Below, in pieces: positions 44,791 through 53,574 of a stretch of 64,000 nt of DNA; the first letter of the stretch is position 1; every line of letters starts with the position of its first letter. Origin of the DNA: Methanohalophilus levihalophilus. Lineage in GTDB: Archaea; Halobacteriota; Methanosarcinia; Methanosarcinales; Methanosarcinaceae. Where the stretch lies: positions 186,001 to 250,000 of the forward strand of contig NZ_JAGGLK010000003.1 of assembly GCF_017874375.1 (NCBI RefSeq), read 5' to 3'. The position numbers and the translations under genes were made by a program. The notes beneath the pieces are model-generated. The model made no database searches. It saw only the letters and a list, made by a program, of their open reading frames with translations, and had not been told where the DNA came from.

Positions 44791-45222
44791 AACGGATAAA
44801 TGGAAATTGAAAAACTAAATATTGTTCCTTTTCATTCAGCTTTTCTTATTCGAGTCGTTTCATCCACACATTACAATAGAAATGTTTATATAAAAGTCAA
44901 TGTTATTATTAATTACATTCAGAAATAATTTGTACCAGAATTTAAAAGTGACGAAATGATAAAATTAATAAAAATTGTATGCTGCAATGATAATAGAAAA
45001 CCATTCTGTCAAACTTTAAGTAAGGGGTACAGGATGATACTATAAGAGAAATTGCAAATAACAAATTCAATGAAATAAACTTTCTTCCTGAATCCATTCT
45101 ATCTACAGTTATTTTTGATGGGACGAATCTGAATAATCTATTCCTTATCTTTCTATTATCCAAAGGTTTAGGGTTTTTCAGATTTAATTATATCTGGGTA
45201 TAAATATAAAAATAAGAGGTAT
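44791..45222. other. intergenic region with possible decayed gene
   Basis: A good TATA box, GTTTATATAAAAG, lies at about 44884-44896. Downstream an ATG at 44956 opens a 29-codon frame (MIKLIKIVCCNDNRKPFCQT...) that stops at 45045, and the next frame stays open from 45024 to about 45201 (DDTIREIANNKFNEINFLPE...). Together they look like one small gene broken by a frameshift, but I recognise neither part. Confidence 0.3.
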
Positions 45223-45231
45223 TTGAAAAAA

Positions 45232-45501
45232 ATGAATGATGAAAAGATAATGAACGTAAAAAAACTAACAAGTGGCATACTTGAACTTAATGCAGATCTT
45301 AAGGTCCTAAATCACCAAATGAACTCTCTTCAAGGTGATGAATATGAGGAAGCACGAAGGAAAATTGCAAGGAAATTAACAACGGTTGCATGTTTATCTG
45401 CATTAATTGACTCACAATGTAATGACATCCTTTATGATGAAAAAGCAAGCATCCTCACTCGAATTTATTCAAGTGTAAGAAGGGTACATCCACGCAACTA
45501 A
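45232..45501 (+). CDS. small hypothetical helical protein of the element (89 aa)
   Basis: An 89-residue helical protein (KLTSGILELNADLKVLNHQM near the start, RKLTTVACLSALIDSQCNDI in the middle) with a basic end. The ATG at 45232 is chosen over a TTG at 45223 because AGAGGT lies 11 bases before it. A TATA-like TATAAATATAAAAA at about 45199-45212 suggests its own promoter. Function unknown; it may be a small DNA-binding or regulatory protein of the element. Confidence 0.55.
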   Translation: MNDEKIMNVKKLTSGILELNADLKVLNHQMNSLQGDEYEEARRKIARKLTTVACLSALIDSQCNDILYDEKASILTRIYSSVRRVHPRN

Positions 45502-45519
45502 TTTTCAGGAGATACAACA

Positions 45520-45609
45520 ATGACTGAAGATAAATTGCAAACAATGGGACTTCAAAAAAACAAGCATGTCTATCAAGAGAGAAGGTCGCACATATCGATT
45601 ATCAAATAA
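45520..45609 (+). CDS. 29-aa ORF of the element
   Basis: ATG at 45520 behind CAGGAGA (45506-45512), ending TAA at 45607-45609. The product is basic and polar (MTEDKLQTMGLQKNKHVYQE...). The ribosome site is good, but the protein is too short to place in a family. Confidence 0.35.
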   Translation: MTEDKLQTMGLQKNKHVYQERRSHISIIK

Positions 45610-45635
45610 TGATGTAGACTTTTGGAGGTGAAAAT

Positions 45636-45707
45636 ATGACAAAAACAGAGGCGAGAGCAATCAGAAAAATCAAAAATGTAATGAATAAAAACAAAGTTAA
45701 GAGGTAA
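45636..45707 (+). CDS. 23-aa basic ORF coupled to the primase gene
   Basis: ATG at 45636 behind a strong TGGAGGTG ribosome site (45623-45630) encodes 23 residues, ten of them Lys or Arg (MTKTEARAIRKIKNVMNKNK...). Its last codons AAG AGG TAA form the ribosome site of the primase gene at 45714, so translating it should control primase translation. Confidence 0.4.
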   Translation: MTKTEARAIRKIKNVMNKNKVKR

Positions 45708-45713
45708 TAAAAA

Positions 45714-47807
45714 ATGAAAAAAATAAGTGAAAATAAAAATGTGTCTGCGCCAAGTCACATTAATGTAAATAATAATATGTATACTAAAATATATAATAAT
45801 ATCGATGAAAAAAATAATACAGTAAATGAACCTGAAATCAATTCAATGGTTGTGAATACCGGATTTAAAAACTTCAGGATAGAGATTGAATATAATGATT
45901 CAAATTATTTAATTTTCGCAATCTACAATGAACATGTATCAGAGCCTTTCATACTTTCTGAAGATGAATTAATTGGATACAATGATGAAAGGAATTCAAG
46001 ATTCACCAGGTACTTAAAACAAATAGCTGAAGGGAAAATTAAACCAAAAGAGCTGAAAGAAATCACTAATAAATTCTTCAAAGGCTTAGGTACTGAAGAA
46101 AATAAAAAAATACTTGAAGGTTTAAAGCAGATACATATTAAAAAACAAAAGCAAGAGCTGACGCAACTAGAACACGCTTTATTCATTGATTTCTGCAAAA
46201 GGTATGAATTATCAAAGGTTGATGGAGAGAAAATACAACAATATTCAACTGATCTTGCAAGAATGGGAAATTCCCAGGTATACATTAGTCAATTCCTATA
46301 CGGTAATTTTGACATCACATATGATGCTGCAAAGGAAATAGCTGAAGAAGCATTATTTTTTAAACATGCTGAAATGGTCAGTTGTGAACCTGAAATGTTT
46401 TTTACACGACATGGACTTGATCCTAAATCGCTAGCTAATCACATCATGAGCTTCTATAAATTCCTGTCAATTGGTACACTTGGAAAGAAGGACATTTATG
46501 TTTATCAGGATGGAATTTATGTTAATCAGGGTAGAAAAGTAATCAGAAATGCAATTATTGACATTCTTGATAGACGTACATCTGAAAAAGCAAAACGTGA
46601 AGTAATACACCACATTGAAGATGTCACCGCTATTGAAAGAGAGCAGTTAAACAACAACAAGTATGTGATAAATCTTAACAATGGATTATATGATACTGTA
46701 TCTGGTCAATTCATGGAGCATGATCCAGATGTTTATTCAACAATCCGCATTCCTGTAAACTATAATCCTAAAGCTAAATGTCCACAAATTGAAAAATTCC
46801 TGTCAGAAGTTGTATCACCTGAAGATGCACAAAACATAATTGAATTCGCTGGATATTGTTTAATTCCTGATACAGATGCACTTCATAAAGCACTTTTCTT
46901 ATTCGGGAAGGGTAAAAATGGAAAGTCTGTTGCAACATTCCTTATTGAAAGGATGATTGGAGAAGAAAATATAAGTGCAGTTCCACTTCAGAAATTTGAC
47001 CGTGAAAAGTTTGCTGTTGCCGGATTATTCGGGAAATTAGTCAATATTTGTGCAGATCTTCCATCTAAGAAATTAGCAGATGATTCAGTATTTAAGATGT
47101 TAATTTCAGGTGATACAATTTGTGCTGAAGAAAAGTTCAAAGAGCAATTCAAATTCAAAAATACTGCAAGATTAGTATTCAATGCTAACAAAATGCCTAG
47201 ACCAGCAGGTGATGTTGAAGACGTTTATGCATTTTACAGAAGATTAGAGCTTATTGAATTCCCAAACAATTTTGAAGGCAGGGAAGATCCCGATTTAATC
47301 AAGAAATTAACAACGGATGATGAATTATCAGGTTTCCTTAATTTATGTCTTGAAGGATTGCTTAATGTACTGAAAAATAAAAGGTTGACACATCAGAAGA
47401 CAACAGAAGAAGTTGAAAGAATGTACAAAGCTAATATGGATTCTGTAAATGCATTCTTTGATGATTGTATTAACTATGGATCAGATGTTGAAGGTGCAAT
47501 TCCAAAACAAACATTTTACCAATTCTACTGTAAATGGTGTAAGAAGAATTCTACAATTCCAGTGACAGAAAAAGCACTTTCTTTAAAGATGAAGAAAACA
47601 AAATATATTAGAGATACACAACAAACACTTGCAGGTAAAAGGGTCAGGGTTTGGAAAAATATAAAATTCGTATCATATGATGAAGATAGTAAAGAACCTT
47701 CACACAAATTAAATATTCATTTTGAGAATGAAGTTAAAAAACCTAAAGCACATTCAAATTCCGATAAAGGTTATTGTCACGCATTCATGAACGGTACTGA
47801 AGGATAA
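45714..47807 (+). CDS. D5/P4-type primase-helicase (SF3 helicase)
   Basis: A 697-residue replication protein of the phage/plasmid P4-D5 family. A D5_N-like region spans about residues 220-390 (NNKYVINLNNGLYDTVSGQF near 316). The SF3 helicase follows: Walker A FGKGKNGKSVA near 399-409, Walker B-type LVNICADL near 446-453, and KNTARLVFNANKMP (sensor) near 481-494. I see no primase catalytic motif in the N-terminal 200 residues, so it may be a helicase-only or highly diverged form. AT-rich codon use unlike the chromosome. It is followed directly by the repeat field. Confidence 0.85.
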   Translation: MKKISENKNVSAPSHINVNNNMYTKIYNNIDEKNNTVNEPEINSMVVNTGFKNFRIEIEYNDSNYLIFAIYNEHVSEPFILSEDELIGYNDERNSRFTRYLKQIAEGKIKPKELKEITNKFFKGLGTEENKKILEGLKQIHIKKQKQELTQLEHALFIDFCKRYELSKVDGEKIQQYSTDLARMGNSQVYISQFLYGNFDITYDAAKEIAEEALFFKHAEMVSCEPEMFFTRHGLDPKSLANHIMSFYKFLSIGTLGKKDIYVYQDGIYVNQGRKVIRNAIIDILDRRTSEKAKREVIHHIEDVTAIEREQLNNNKYVINLNNGLYDTVSGQFMEHDPDVYSTIRIPVNYNPKAKCPQIEKFLSEVVSPEDAQNIIEFAGYCLIPDTDALHKALFLFGKGKNGKSVATFLIERMIGEENISAVPLQKFDREKFAVAGLFGKLVNICADLPSKKLADDSVFKMLISGDTICAEEKFKEQFKFKNTARLVFNANKMPRPAGDVEDVYAFYRRLELIEFPNNFEGREDPDLIKKLTTDDELSGFLNLCLEGLLNVLKNKRLTHQKTTEEVERMYKANMDSVNAFFDDCINYGSDVEGAIPKQTFYQFYCKWCKKNSTIPVTEKALSLKMKKTKYIRDTQQTLAGKRVRVWKNIKFVSYDEDSKEPSHKLNIHFENEVKKPKAHSNSDKGYCHAFMNGTEG

Positions 47808-48620
47808 TAAATCTCTATTATTCTTCATTTTCAAAAACAGATTTTTTACCCTTTATATTTCAAACACCTTTAAATAAACTCCAAACTGCACTGGGTTTGT
47901 TTTTACACTATAAATCAAATAAGGATGAAATAAATTTGAAGTTGATAATAAACCCTGTGCAATTAAAAAAATTAAATGCTACTAATACTTTCATGAAGCT
48001 GCTGCACAGGGTTGATCAAAATCACCTATATTGCCTATATAAAAATAAATTTTTTTCTGAAGACTTGAATACTACTAATCTGCAATTGTCTGTTATTCAA
48101 TATTTTAAATTGTATACCTCTTACACATAGCACCTATAGTTGTCTGTTTTTCAATATATCAATTAATTAAACACCAGATAACCATATAAAAAGAAGTTAA
48201 TGGTATTCAAATAAAATAATCAAATACCAGACACCTATTACGCAACAATATTAACAGTATTCAAATTAAATAATCAAATAACAGACAACTACAGATTAAC
48301 AGTATATAAGTTTCTGAAAAAAATTATTTTTGGTTATATAGCTTTTAATAGGAAAAAATAGTCAACCCTGTGCAATTGGTAAATAGTATTCAATTTTTAA
48401 CTGCACAGGGTTTTTTAACCGTGTGCAGCAAGATTAATAGTATTTAATTTTAGATTGCACAGGGTCTAAAATGGTATAATAACCCTGTGCAGTATCCGCA
48501 GTAATCAATTTAATTATTTTAGATAATTTCGATGTGAAAATTTCATAGTGACAGTAATTGATTTTTAAACTGCACAGGGTTTTGATTGAAATTGCTGCTG
48601 AAGAAATCGGATAGATCATT
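47808..48620. repeat. iteron-rich, origin-like repeat field after the primase gene
   Basis: Two repeat families fill this stretch. (a) AACCCTGTGCA or its complement TGCACAGGGTT at 47951, 48003, 48364, 48402, 48456 (TGCACAGGGT), 48481 and 48571, plus variants near 47886 and 48417. (b) A 40-bp direct repeat at 48197-48236 and 48251-48290 (35 of 40 identical) whose AACAGACAA end recurs in the opposite direction as TTGTCTGTTATTCAA at 48086 and TTGTCTGTTTTTCAA at 48140. AT-rich, no convincing gene. The arrangement fits a replication origin bound by element proteins. Confidence 0.65.
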
Positions 48621-49077
48621 TCTATATAGTGCCTGGAATTAATGTTTCAAATCAATAATTCAATCCTTGCTTGAAATTATCCCTTAATCCATTCAAATTA
48701 CAAATTATTTGCAGTCAAATTTGCGTTTTAAGCGGTTTTCTATCTTGACAGGATAAATGATATGGGTTACAAGCGGAAAATAGCAGTGAAATATCAGGCG
48801 TTGTACCTGATGGCATCCACACCGATAACGATCAGAGAAAAGAAAGTTAATGTCAATTTTGATATTTCAGCAGCGAACTTCCTTTCAAGGATTTCAAATC
48901 TTACCATCAAATAGACCACTACATAACTTCTCTCGATTTTAGGTATTAAGCACCAGAGTACTGTTCTCATTGGGATTATTAATCCGTACTTGGTATGCTT
49001 TTTATATGTGTAACCCAAACAATGAATATGTAGCATATCTGATACATATGAAAAAATACTATGTTGGAGTTGTTAAA
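48621..49077. other. intergenic region at the right edge of the element
   Basis: No convincing gene. A minus-strand open frame (48794-48970 part) encodes a hydrophobic stretch ending SLIVIGVDAIRYNA that might be a fragment of a membrane protein, but lacks a ribosome site. A TATA box CTTTTTATATG at about 48998-49008 serves the secreted PepSY-like gene. Confidence 0.4.
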
Positions 49078-49524
49078 ATGATGAAAAAACTTAGCGTGGT
49101 TACAATTGCTGTAGCAATTGTGGGCATTGTATTTGTGGGTCTTGCTTCTGCTGGTTGGAATGTACCCGGTATGATGGGGTACAGTTCTGGCTATTGTGGA
49201 AATTATGGTACAAATTCCGCATACTATGACAATTATGCAAGTGGGAATGAAACCCTTTCTATGGACGATGCACTTGAAATTTTTGAAACTGAAGTTGGGA
49301 TTGATATCCAGCCTGAAAACATCTACCAGATGGGTAAATGGTGGGTAGTATATTACGCAAACGATGACGGTGTTGTGATACAGAGCTACATTGATGCTTT
49401 TACAGGAGATGTTCTGGATGGCACAAGCCAGACCTATAATTATGCACCTGCAAGACGTGGGTATGGAATGGTGCATGGCTTCGGCTATGGACCTGGAATG
49501 GGTTATGGAGGCATGTATCGCTAA
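49078..49524 (+). CDS. secreted PepSY-like protein
   Basis: A 148-residue exported protein. Residues 1-27 are a signal peptide (VVTIAVAIVGIVFVGLASA). The mature part has a Gly/Tyr/Asn-rich start, a PepSY-type domain at about 60-118 (LSMDDALEIFETEVGIDIQP, WWVVYYANDDGVVIQSYIDA, FTGDVL) and a Gly/Tyr/Met-rich C-terminus. The start at 49078 follows TTGGAG; the longer reading from 48970 crosses the promoter. It heads a run of small surface and membrane genes. Confidence 0.68.
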   Translation: MMKKLSVVTIAVAIVGIVFVGLASAGWNVPGMMGYSSGYCGNYGTNSAYYDNYASGNETLSMDDALEIFETEVGIDIQPENIYQMGKWWVVYYANDDGVVIQSYIDAFTGDVLDGTSQTYNYAPARRGYGMVHGFGYGPGMGYGGMYR

Positions 49525-49645
49525 CGATGAAAATTGTGAGAAGTCCCTGTCATTTATCAAAAACATCCACTACCACCACCAATGGATGGTAGGGACTTCC
49601 ACAAGCTTACTCTTTCTCTAATTCTTTGATACCGAGGATGATAAC

Positions 49646-49864
49646 ATGATGGGATACAGTTTTTATGGAGGATACGGAAGTTTTCGAGTTTTTAGCATGA
49701 TATTCAATTTGATAATATTGGTTATCCTGATCTGGGCAGTGTCATCATATTTCGATAAGAGATCAGGCAGCAGCAACAATTCGGATGAGCGGCTCACAAG
49801 TATTGAAAGGCAGATCGAAAATAATCGAGAATCTTTGGACAAGCTACTTAAAAAACTGGAATGA
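49646..49864 (+). CDS. small membrane protein with coiled-coil tail (72 aa)
   Basis: An N-terminal Gly/Tyr-rich start (MMGYSFYGGYGS), one membrane helix at about residues 17-36 and a charged heptad tail (RLTSIERQIENNRESLDKLL). It resembles the next gene product in design and is probably a paralogue or partner. Function unknown. Confidence 0.6.
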   Translation: MMGYSFYGGYGSFRVFSMIFNLIILVILIWAVSSYFDKRSGSSNNSDERLTSIERQIENNRESLDKLLKKLE

Positions 49865-49936
49865 AAATTTTGTATCTTTCTCAGGATAAACACTTGTAAA
49901 GCTTAATATGAAAATAAAAACATATTAGAAAGAACC

Positions 49937-50146
49937 ATGATGCACTATTACAACACCATTGGAATTCTGGATTTTGTCGTACAAATCCTTCTAATATTGT
50001 TGATTTTGGGAGTAGCTATTGCACTCCTCAGTCGATCCGGCCTTATGAATACCGGAAATAATGAAAAACTTGTTGCAATGGAAAAAGACATTTCTGAAAT
50101 CAAGAAGACTGTAGACGAAATCAAGGAAAAACTGGAAGAAATCTAA
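49937..50146 (+). CDS. small membrane protein with coiled-coil tail (69 aa)
   Basis: One membrane helix at about residues 10-31 (FVVQILLILLILGVAIALLS) followed by a coiled coil (KLVAMEKDISEIKKTVDEIK). Same layout as the preceding gene. It lies 29 bases before a winged-helix regulator in the same direction. Confidence 0.6.
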   Translation: MMHYYNTIGILDFVVQILLILLILGVAIALLSRSGLMNTGNNEKLVAMEKDISEIKKTVDEIKEKLEEI

Positions 50147-50175
50147 ACACGATTCAAACTCGCTTTTGTACCACT

Positions 50176-50466
50176 ATGCCAAAAACAATGCAGCAAATAG
50201 TATCGATAGGGGAGGCCATTTCGCATCCCCTGAGGCTTAGGCTTCTATGCATGCTTTCAGAAAGGGAATGGTATGTATACGAGCTTGCCAAAGAGCTAAA
50301 TGTCTCACGCCAGGTGCTCTACCTCCACTTAAAGCGTCTTGAAAAGGCAGGCTTTGTGGAAAGTGATCTTCGCCTTGAAGATGACGATATGCGAGCCAAG
50401 AAGTTCTTTCGGCTCAAAGGCTTCGACGTTTCTATTAATATTGATGATTTGAAAGAGCTGTTCTAA
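50176..50466 (+). CDS. ArsR-type winged-helix transcription regulator
   Basis: A 96-residue HTH regulator: SIGEAISHPLRLRLLCMLSE near residues 8-27, the recognition part VYELAKELNVSRQVLYLHLK near 35-54, then EKAGFVESDLRLED (wing). No ArsR-type Cys metal site is visible, so the signal is unknown. It follows the two small membrane genes and may control this group. Confidence 0.82.
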   Translation: MPKTMQQIVSIGEAISHPLRLRLLCMLSEREWYVYELAKELNVSRQVLYLHLKRLEKAGFVESDLRLEDDDMRAKKFFRLKGFDVSINIDDLKELF

Positions 50467-50492
50467 TCTTTAAAAACCTGAAACCTGCTTGC

Positions 50493-51050
50493 TTATAACA
50501 GTTTCAGGTACTCAATCAAATCATCCAGATCCTCATCAGACATATCCCATTCAGGCATTGTATAATCCAGATCTTCTCCTGCCGGATTTACGCCATCTCT
50601 TATTGCTTTCTTAATTGTTTCATCAGTATACGGAGGATGTTCGTCATGTTCATCTTCATGCTCGTCTTCAGCAGTCAATGTTTCATACCTGATATCTGAA
50701 GGAATGCTAGTTCCCATCATAATAGGAACTCCACCTTTACCATCAACTCCGTGACAACTAACGCAGCTGCCCCCGTGAACATATAGCCAGTGAGGACCTC
50801 CAGTAACCGGTATTTTTTGACCATTTTCATTAAATCCCGTGTAGTAAATCAACTCGCCATTGGAATTAAAATCGGGGACAATATTTGCATCTGTAGACGG
50901 ATCATAATCATCAGGATACATATATCCGGGTTCCTGCCATCCATATTGGTGGTATGGGGGAACGTTCGAAGTTTGTAACTGACTCATAAGCCCAACCATA
51001 ACCAATGCAACTCCAATTAATACCAGAATAATAATCTCAGTTCTTGCCAT
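50493..51050 (-). CDS. membrane-anchored monoheme cytochrome c
   Basis: A 185-residue class I cytochrome c. The N-terminal helix (residues 5-24) anchors it outside the cell. The heme site is GGSCVSCHGVDGKGG near residues 93-107 and the likely axial Met is in YTMPEWDMSDEDLDDLIEYL near 163-182. An acidic/His insert (DEHEDEHDEHPP) lies between. Single-heme class I cytochromes c are unusual in methanogens, whose known c-type cytochromes are multiheme. Confidence 0.85.
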   Translation of the reverse strand: MARTEIIILVLIGVALVMVGLMSQLQTSNVPPYHQYGWQEPGYMYPDDYDPSTDANIVPDFNSNGELIYYTGFNENGQKIPVTGGPHWLYVHGGSCVSCHGVDGKGGVPIMMGTSIPSDIRYETLTAEDEHEDEHDEHPPYTDETIKKAIRDGVNPAGEDLDYTMPEWDMSDEDLDDLIEYLKLL

Positions 51051-51166
51051 TTATTGTCACCCAATTGAATCACTAATTAATTAACTGAATCTTCATTGAA
51101 ACAGAGGAAACAGTACTTGCCTTTCTATTCCGTGTTTAATCTTGGCGTACTCACAAGTAGATCCAT

Positions 51167-51409
51167 TTAGGTCATCTTGTTATATAATACGGCAAAGATA
51201 TATCCAAAGATAAATGATATAATTCCAGCCTCTACCATTCCTGCAATTATCCCAGGTATAGTTAGTGAATAAAACATATGCCACTGCATCATCATCTCTG
51301 CAGCACCAGTGTAAATTCCAACCCGGGCCAAGATACCTAGGACAAGCATTATTAATGCTGAAACTATTGCCAAAGCAATTGCCAATGCCGCTGATTTAAG
51401 TTCCCCCAT
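51167..51409 (-). CDS. DUF5676-like small membrane protein
   Basis: An 80-residue protein with two membrane helices (about 6-30 and 50-75) around MMMQWHMFYSLTIPGIIAGM. It is a close paralogue of the gene at 60381-60626. It starts two bases after the SHOCT gene ends, so the two are one unit. Function unknown; I recall DUF5676 for this type. Confidence 0.68.
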   Translation of the reverse strand: MGELKSAALAIALAIVSALIMLVLGILARVGIYTGAAEMMMQWHMFYSLTIPGIIAGMVEAGIISFIFGYIFAVLYNKMT

Positions 51410-51411
51410 AG

Positions 51412-51651
51412 TTACTCCTCCTCTTTTTTACTAAACAGACTAGTTTTTATCCTTTCAAATTCCTCTTCAGTGATCTCGCCTTTAGCATACCGAATTTTAG
51501 CAATTTCAAATGCAGAAAGTTGATCTTCCCCATTGTTTTGACTTTGGTTGTTAGACCACCTAAAGAGCAAAGCTATCGCTATTATAACTAAAACCCAAAA
51601 TAGCATTCCGAAGAACATATGACTTCCGTCGTAATATCCAATACTGTTCAT
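51412..51651 (-). CDS. SHOCT-domain membrane protein
   Basis: A 79-residue protein: GYYDGSHMFFGMLFWVLVII gives one membrane helix at residues 10-30, followed by a SHOCT motif (FEIAKIRYAKGEITEEEFER at about 48-67). A paralogue begins at the right end of the window (63823 onward). Confidence 0.75.
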   Translation of the reverse strand: MNSIGYYDGSHMFFGMLFWVLVIIAIALLFRWSNNQSQNNGEDQLSAFEIAKIRYAKGEITEEEFERIKTSLFSKKEEE

Positions 51652-51808
51652 GAGGGTTCACCTCACTCTCCAAAGCCCTTATTAAGTTTTAGCACGGAAC
51701 CATATATAGTTTGTGAATGCGCAAAAATACGTATATTGAAACACAATATTGCCATTTTTTTGAAATGCAACATCCAAGAAATACTCTACACTCGCTAAAG
51801 GTCTTCAA

Positions 51809-53443
51809 ATGCTTGAAAAAACAAAAAGATATTTTGTAATCTCAAAAGTGTTTTTCAAATACAATTTGTTTTCACTTTTGTATAAAGACATACATAGAGA
51901 TTATATTTCAAACAAACAATGCACCTGTGCTCTCGATTTAGAAGACCGAAGTCATGCTGTAAAATTGAAACTTGCTTTTGAAGAACTCGGGCCCAGCTTC
52001 ATAAAACTCGGCCAGATGCTAAGTAAACGTTCTGATTTGCTTCCACCGACTTACATAATGGAACTGGAAAATTTGCAGGATAAAGTCAATCCCATTAATT
52101 TTGACAAGATGCGTGAATCATTTGAAACCGACTGTATTTGTAGCATATCGGAAAATCGCCACGCTCACCACCCCACCTGTTATCATTGCAATGATATCTT
52201 AGAAATGTTTGAAGAATTTGATACGACACCTATTGCAAGTGCATCAATTGGACAAGTGTACCAAGGAGTACTAAACGGCAAAAAGGTAGCTGTCAAGATT
52301 GCACGCCCAAATTTGCTTGATACAATAAATCTGGATCTTGAAATTATTAACGACATAAAACCCATCCTGATCAAAGTTCTGGGAGTGGGCAAAAATTTCA
52401 ATGTTGACTCGTTTTTGCATGAATACAAACAAATGCTGCACAAAGAACTTGATTACAGATTTGAAGCCATTAACATGCAAAGGCTGAAAGAAAATTTCCA
52501 AGGGTTTGAAGGTGTAGAGATTCCAGGCGCATACATGGATTACTGCCGTGAAAATGTATTGGTAATGGACTTTGTAGAAGGTACCCAGATCAAAGACCTT
52601 GTGGACATAGAACAGAAATTAAAGTCTAGATATGCCCATCTTATAGGTTCAAGCTATCTGAAGCAGGTGTACTTAGATGGTTTCTATCATGCAGATCCTC
52701 ATAGTGGAAATATTATAGCTCTGGACGATTCCATAGCATTCATTGATTTCGGTGCAGTTGGGATAATTAATAAAGAGCTAAAATGGAGTATGTTGAGCTT
52801 TTTTTATGCTACATATAAAAAGAACACCGAGATGGCAACAGATGTTCTCTTAAAAATGAGTGGCTTGTCTGAAGAAGATGTTGACATTCATAATTTAAGG
52901 CAAGATATTGATGATTTAATAGCAGATCAGTACTATGGGCCGGAAGGAAGAAAGAGTGATAAATACGCCATGCTTGCTTTGAAATATGACATGTCATTGC
53001 CACCTGAGTTTTCTACACTTGAGCGTGCCATTTTGATTATTGAAGCAGTTTGCCTCAAGCTGGATCCCAACTATAATATCATTTCTGAAGCAAAACCAAT
53101 AATAAGTGAAGCAATGAAAGATCATTATTCTCCTAAAAAATTGGCGGAAGGCGCCCAGTTTGAAGCAGATGAGTATATGGACATATTCAAAAACCTTCCT
53201 GCAGGAATAGATGACGTTATCAGAACTATTCGTGGATATCGGATAGAAAAATTACAAGGAAAAGATGGCATTGCAAAAAAATATCATCTTCTCGATGAAA
53301 TGTCAAGAAATATCTTTTTTGGGATAATACTCATCACCTCAGCTTATCTAATAATTAATGGGGGTGAACATTTCACTTTACTTGGCATTGCTGGGTTTGC
53401 CAGTGGGCTTTTGATGGGAATGTATTCCCTTATGCGGCATTGA
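51809..53443 (+). CDS. AarF/UbiB (ABC1) family atypical kinase
   Basis: A 544-residue UbiB-family protein. The KxGQ-type motif is FIKLGQMLSKRSDLLP near residues 65-80, the ATP-site Lys lies in GKKVAVKIARPN near 154-165, and the catalytic/metal segment is YHADPHSGNIIALDDSIAFI near 291-310 with DFGAVG following. Two C-terminal membrane helices (about 500-540). The family supports isoprenoid-lipid quinone synthesis; here the related lipid would be methanophenazine, by inference. Confidence 0.88.
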   Translation: MLEKTKRYFVISKVFFKYNLFSLLYKDIHRDYISNKQCTCALDLEDRSHAVKLKLAFEELGPSFIKLGQMLSKRSDLLPPTYIMELENLQDKVNPINFDKMRESFETDCICSISENRHAHHPTCYHCNDILEMFEEFDTTPIASASIGQVYQGVLNGKKVAVKIARPNLLDTINLDLEIINDIKPILIKVLGVGKNFNVDSFLHEYKQMLHKELDYRFEAINMQRLKENFQGFEGVEIPGAYMDYCRENVLVMDFVEGTQIKDLVDIEQKLKSRYAHLIGSSYLKQVYLDGFYHADPHSGNIIALDDSIAFIDFGAVGIINKELKWSMLSFFYATYKKNTEMATDVLLKMSGLSEEDVDIHNLRQDIDDLIADQYYGPEGRKSDKYAMLALKYDMSLPPEFSTLERAILIIEAVCLKLDPNYNIISEAKPIISEAMKDHYSPKKLAEGAQFEADEYMDIFKNLPAGIDDVIRTIRGYRIEKLQGKDGIAKKYHLLDEMSRNIFFGIILITSAYLIINGGEHFTLLGIAGFASGLLMGMYSLMRH

Positions 53444-53574
53444 ATTATTGTTCACTATTTTTGCCTATTTTTGCTTAAAACGATGATACGTAAAATGATG
53501 GTTTTGTTTAAAAATGCTCTTTATCCGACAAAATCAAAAACCTTAGAAAAAAGGGAAAAACAAGACTCTTTGTC

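Noticed and set aside
47897-48130. 77-codon ORF after the primase
   Set aside because: It lies inside the TGCACAGGGTT repeats, has no ribosome site and its sequence is set by the repeats.
47950-48600. CRISPR array
   Set aside because: The repeats occur in both orientations with irregular spacing, the unit is only 11 bp, and no cas genes are near.
48434-48619. 61-codon minus-strand ORF in the repeat field
   Set aside because: Also built from the repeats; no start signal.
48794-49036. 80-codon minus-strand membrane-like ORF
   Set aside because: It overlaps the promoter of the PepSY-like gene, lacks a ribosome site and could not be assigned; only noted as a possible fragment.
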